Program-made: the position numbers and the translations under genes | Notes under the pieces: model-generated | Told to the model about the DNA's origin: nothing | Databases searched by the model: none | What the model saw: the letters and a program-made list of their open reading frames with translations, nothing else | Shown: one piece after another, positions 62,249 through 64,000 of the stretch | How the letters are laid out: each line of letters begins with the position of its first letter | How positions within the stretch are numbered: position 1 is the first letter of the stretch | Assembly (NCBI RefSeq): GCF_003050705.1 | Contig: NZ_QAOG01000002.1 | Span: 124,001 to 188,000, forward strand | Direction of reading: 5' to 3' | DNA from: Sphingomonas aurantiaca | Lineage (GTDB): Bacteria; Pseudomonadota; Alphaproteobacteria; Sphingomonadales; Sphingomonadaceae | DNA: 64,000 bases

Positions 62249-63007
62249 ATGGCACAAGAACGCATCTGGACCGCCGCGCTGACGATCATCGGTGACGAGA
62301 TCCTGTCGGGCCGCACGCAGGACAAGAACGTCGCGCAGATCGCGGCCTGGCTCAACGTGCAGGGGATTCGCCTCGCCGAGGTGCGCGTCGTCGCCGACAG
62401 GACCGAGGCGATCGTCGAGGCGGTCAACACGCTGCGCGCGCGCAACGATTATCTGTTCACGACCGGCGGGATCGGGCCGACTCACGACGACATCACGGTG
62501 GATGCGATCGCCGAGGCGCTGGGCGTCTTGGTCGAGCATCATCCGCGCGCGATGGCGGTGCTGGAGGCCTATTACGCGACTCGCGGCGGGCTGACCGAGA
62601 CGCGGGCGCGGATGGCGCGCGTGCCGGTCGGCGCGGACCTGATCGACAACAAGGTGTCGGGCGCGCCGGGGATCCGGATCGGCAATATCTTCATCATGGC
62701 GGGGGTGCCGCACATCACTGCGGGGATGCTCGACGCGTTGACCGGGACGCTCGAGGGCGGGCGGCCGGTGGTGTCGAAGACGATCGGCTGCTGGGTGGCG
62801 GAGAGCGAAGTCGCCGACCTGTTGCGCGATGCCGAGAAGACGCATGAGGGCGTCGCGATCGGCAGCTATCCGTTCTTTCGCGACGGGCGGACGGGCGCGA
62901 ACTTCGTCGTGCGGAGTTCGGACGAGACGCTGGTCGACCGTTGCCTGGCCGATCTGACCCGTGATCTCGAGGCGACCGGTCGGGTCGTCACCGCGCAGGG
63001 GATCTAG
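62249..63007 (+). CDS. MoaB/CinA N-terminal domain protein
   Basis: Molybdopterin-binding-fold (MoCF) protein, 252 residues, matching the N-terminal part of CinA. Motifs are LTIIGDEILSGRTQDKNV at the start, TTGGIGPTHDDITVDAIA and IFIMAGVPHITAGMLDAL. The C-terminal amidohydrolase (NMN deamidase) domain of full-length CinA is absent and the frame ends cleanly, so this is the short form common in alphaproteobacteria. A role in nucleotide or FAD pyrophosphate hydrolysis has been proposed for the fold; the exact reaction here is unknown. Confidence 0.9.
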   Translation: MAQERIWTAALTIIGDEILSGRTQDKNVAQIAAWLNVQGIRLAEVRVVADRTEAIVEAVNTLRARNDYLFTTGGIGPTHDDITVDAIAEALGVLVEHHPRAMAVLEAYYATRGGLTETRARMARVPVGADLIDNKVSGAPGIRIGNIFIMAGVPHITAGMLDALTGTLEGGRPVVSKTIGCWVAESEVADLLRDAEKTHEGVAIGSYPFFRDGRTGANFVVRSSDETLVDRCLADLTRDLEATGRVVTAQGI

Positions 63008-63020
63008 CGCGGGGCAGGGC

Positions 63021-63440
63021 TCAGGCTCCCCATTCGGGGCCTTCGGGATCGGGATAGAAGGCATCGGGATCGAACGTGGCGGCGCGGTTGGGCGCGGGTG
63101 TTTCCGCGTCGCCCGGAGCGGGTAGGGTCGGCGCGCCGCCGCCGAAGCGGATGCGGACATAGCCCATGCTCCCGGTCAGCGCCTGGAACACCGCGAGATG
63201 CTCCTCCTGCTGCATCCGCCGGCCGATCAGCGGTGCGCGCTCGGCTGAGAGATATCCGATCTGCACGCCGCGGCCACTGAAGACCGCCACGGCATTGGCA
63301 TCGTGTGGGTTCTTCGGCTCGCGACGGAGCTCGACCGGATCGCCCGGCACGCAGAGCATCAGCTCCATCCGCCGGTTGCTCTTGCTCTTGTCCGCGTTGG
63401 GAAAGTCGATGCCGACGACGGCGAGGGTCAGTTCGTCCAT
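63021..63440 (-). CDS. HIRAN domain protein
   Basis: 139-residue protein with an N-terminal HIRAN domain: LTLAVVGIDFPNADKSKSNRR, VPGDPVELRREPKNPHDANAVAVFSG and QIGYLSAERAPLIGRRM. HIRAN domains bind 3' DNA ends in eukaryotic SWI/SNF helicases. The C-terminal ~35 residues are Pro/Asp-rich and probably disordered. No helicase or nuclease is fused or adjacent. The stop is 13 bases after that of the CinA-type gene (convergent). Confidence 0.88.
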   Translation of the reverse strand: MDELTLAVVGIDFPNADKSKSNRRMELMLCVPGDPVELRREPKNPHDANAVAVFSGRGVQIGYLSAERAPLIGRRMQQEEHLAVFQALTGSMGYVRIRFGGGAPTLPAPGDAETPAPNRAATFDPDAFYPDPEGPEWGA

Positions 63441-63566
63441 GCCGTGTCCCTAGTTTTCACCGCGCCTTGATGAACCGCGCGAGTCGCGGAGGTCGGTAAC
63501 CACGAGATGCACGAGTCGCGAGCCGCAGCCCAAGGATATCCCGCCAGCGCGTGATCGACGCCAGGC

Positions 63567-63595
63567 AAAAAAATAGCGGCCCTAAGGCCGCTATT
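63567..63595 (-). terminator. Intrinsic terminator of the small secreted protein gene
   Basis: On the minus strand, AATAGCGGCC-TTAG-GGCCGCTATT forms a 10-bp stem, followed by T7. It lies 23 bases after the stop of the gene at 63618-63857. Confidence 0.9.
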
Positions 63596-63617
63596 TCCTT
63601 CAACCAAGTCGTAAGAC

Positions 63618-63857
63618 TTAGTTGCTGTCTGCGTTATCATCGTTGTCAGCAACGATGATGATGCCGGCAACGACTGCTGCCGCTGCCAGGATAGCGACGA
63701 TGATGCCGCCGCCAGCCAGCTCGTTCTTCTGAGCCGAAACCGAACCGGTGCGAACCGACTTCGAAACCGACAGGCTGGCTGCTGGATTTGCTGCCATGGC
63801 CGGAGCAACTGCCATCGTGGCTGCTGCTGCGGTCAGGATGTACTTCCCAAGACGCAT
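63618..63857 (-). CDS. Small exported protein with a C-terminal membrane segment, unknown
   Basis: 79-residue protein from the ATG at 63857 with GGGAG upstream; an open frame continues upstream but without coding character. A signal peptide (MRLGKYILTAAAATMAVAPAMA) is followed by a short polar linker (SVSKSVRTGSVSAQKN) and a hydrophobic helix (about 48-70, GGGIIVAILAAAAVVAGIII). An acidic tail (ADNDDNADSN) ends it. Likely a membrane-anchored periplasmic peptide. It has its own strong terminator and GC composition lower than average. No named family is recognised, though similar small proteins are common in sphingomonads. Confidence 0.8.
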   Translation of the reverse strand: MRLGKYILTAAAATMAVAPAMAANPAASLSVSKSVRTGSVSAQKNELAGGGIIVAILAAAAVVAGIIIVADNDDNADSN

Positions 63858-64000
63858 GTTGAACTCCCTTTGTGCTCGTCGCATCGCAATTGGCACGAAA
63901 CCACTCGCAAGGCAACCGAGGTAACGGGTACGAAACGGAAGCGTTCCATACTGTTGCGGCAGTGCAACATGCATCTGCCGCGGTCGCGTATAGAGGCTCG

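Overview
The window is GC-rich (clearly above 60 percent by eye), densely coded chromosomal DNA from an alphaproteobacterium, most probably Sphingomonas or a close sphingomonad. The signs are a CckA-type hybrid kinase, LOV-type blue-light signalling, a complete Entner-Doudoroff cluster, tandem M13 peptidases, a TonB-dependent receptor, and many palindromic intergenic repeats of the kind common in sphingomonads. I saw no tRNA, rRNA, CRISPR array, prophage or insertion sequence.

Layout. 1-4.3 kb: end of a LOV-histidine kinase-receiver protein, then valS. 4.3-12.9 kb: a MATE exporter, NYN/LOTUS and DoxX genes, greB, a lytic transglycosylase, dapA, a small Cys-rich orphan, smpB and a DUF2062 gene. 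13-20.8 kb: two tandem M13 peptidases, cckA with a single-domain receiver gene, and a small membrane protein. 20.8-28.6 kb: ilvD, a lipoprotein, NAD(P)HX repair and an RNA methyltransferase in overlapping order, convergent with fmt-truA; then recR and def. 29-32.5 kb: rmuC, a very small ORF, the rpsF-rpsR-rplI operon and an RcnB-like gene. 32.7-37.6 kb: fabD-fabG-acpP-fabF-mltG, with a GxxExxY nuclease-fold gene lodged between fabD and fabG. 37.8-43.7 kb (minus strand): zwf-pgl-edd-glk-eda. 43.7-47.7 kb: a MarR/SH3/argC operon, secG, pyrG. 47.9-57.2 kb: TonB receptor, panB, a TPR protein with bamB, der, a TusA-like protein, an Hpt protein, and bfr and bfd. 57.3-64 kb: a DUF418 membrane protein, purL, map, a CinA-type protein, a HIRAN protein and a small secreted protein.

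How the genes work together. Most are housekeeping. Glucose goes through zwf, pgl, edd and eda to pyruvate and glyceraldehyde-3-phosphate. fabD, fabG, acpP and fabF build fatty acids for an envelope also served by mltG, the transglycosylase, bamB and secG. cckA, the receiver and the Hpt protein belong to phosphorelay signalling. bfr and bfd store and release iron, and two Fur-like palindromes lie upstream of bfd.

The most unusual features are: (1) a palindromic repeat inserted in frame in the NAD(P)H-hydrate epimerase/dehydratase gene; (2) a perfect 26-nt element just upstream of two unrelated start codons, rmuC and the DUF418 gene, 29.5 kb apart; (3) the GxxExxY gene bracketed by inverted copies of an 8-bp-unit repeat inside the fab operon; (4) a repeat that supplies the stop codons of two convergent genes; and (5) several small orphan genes.
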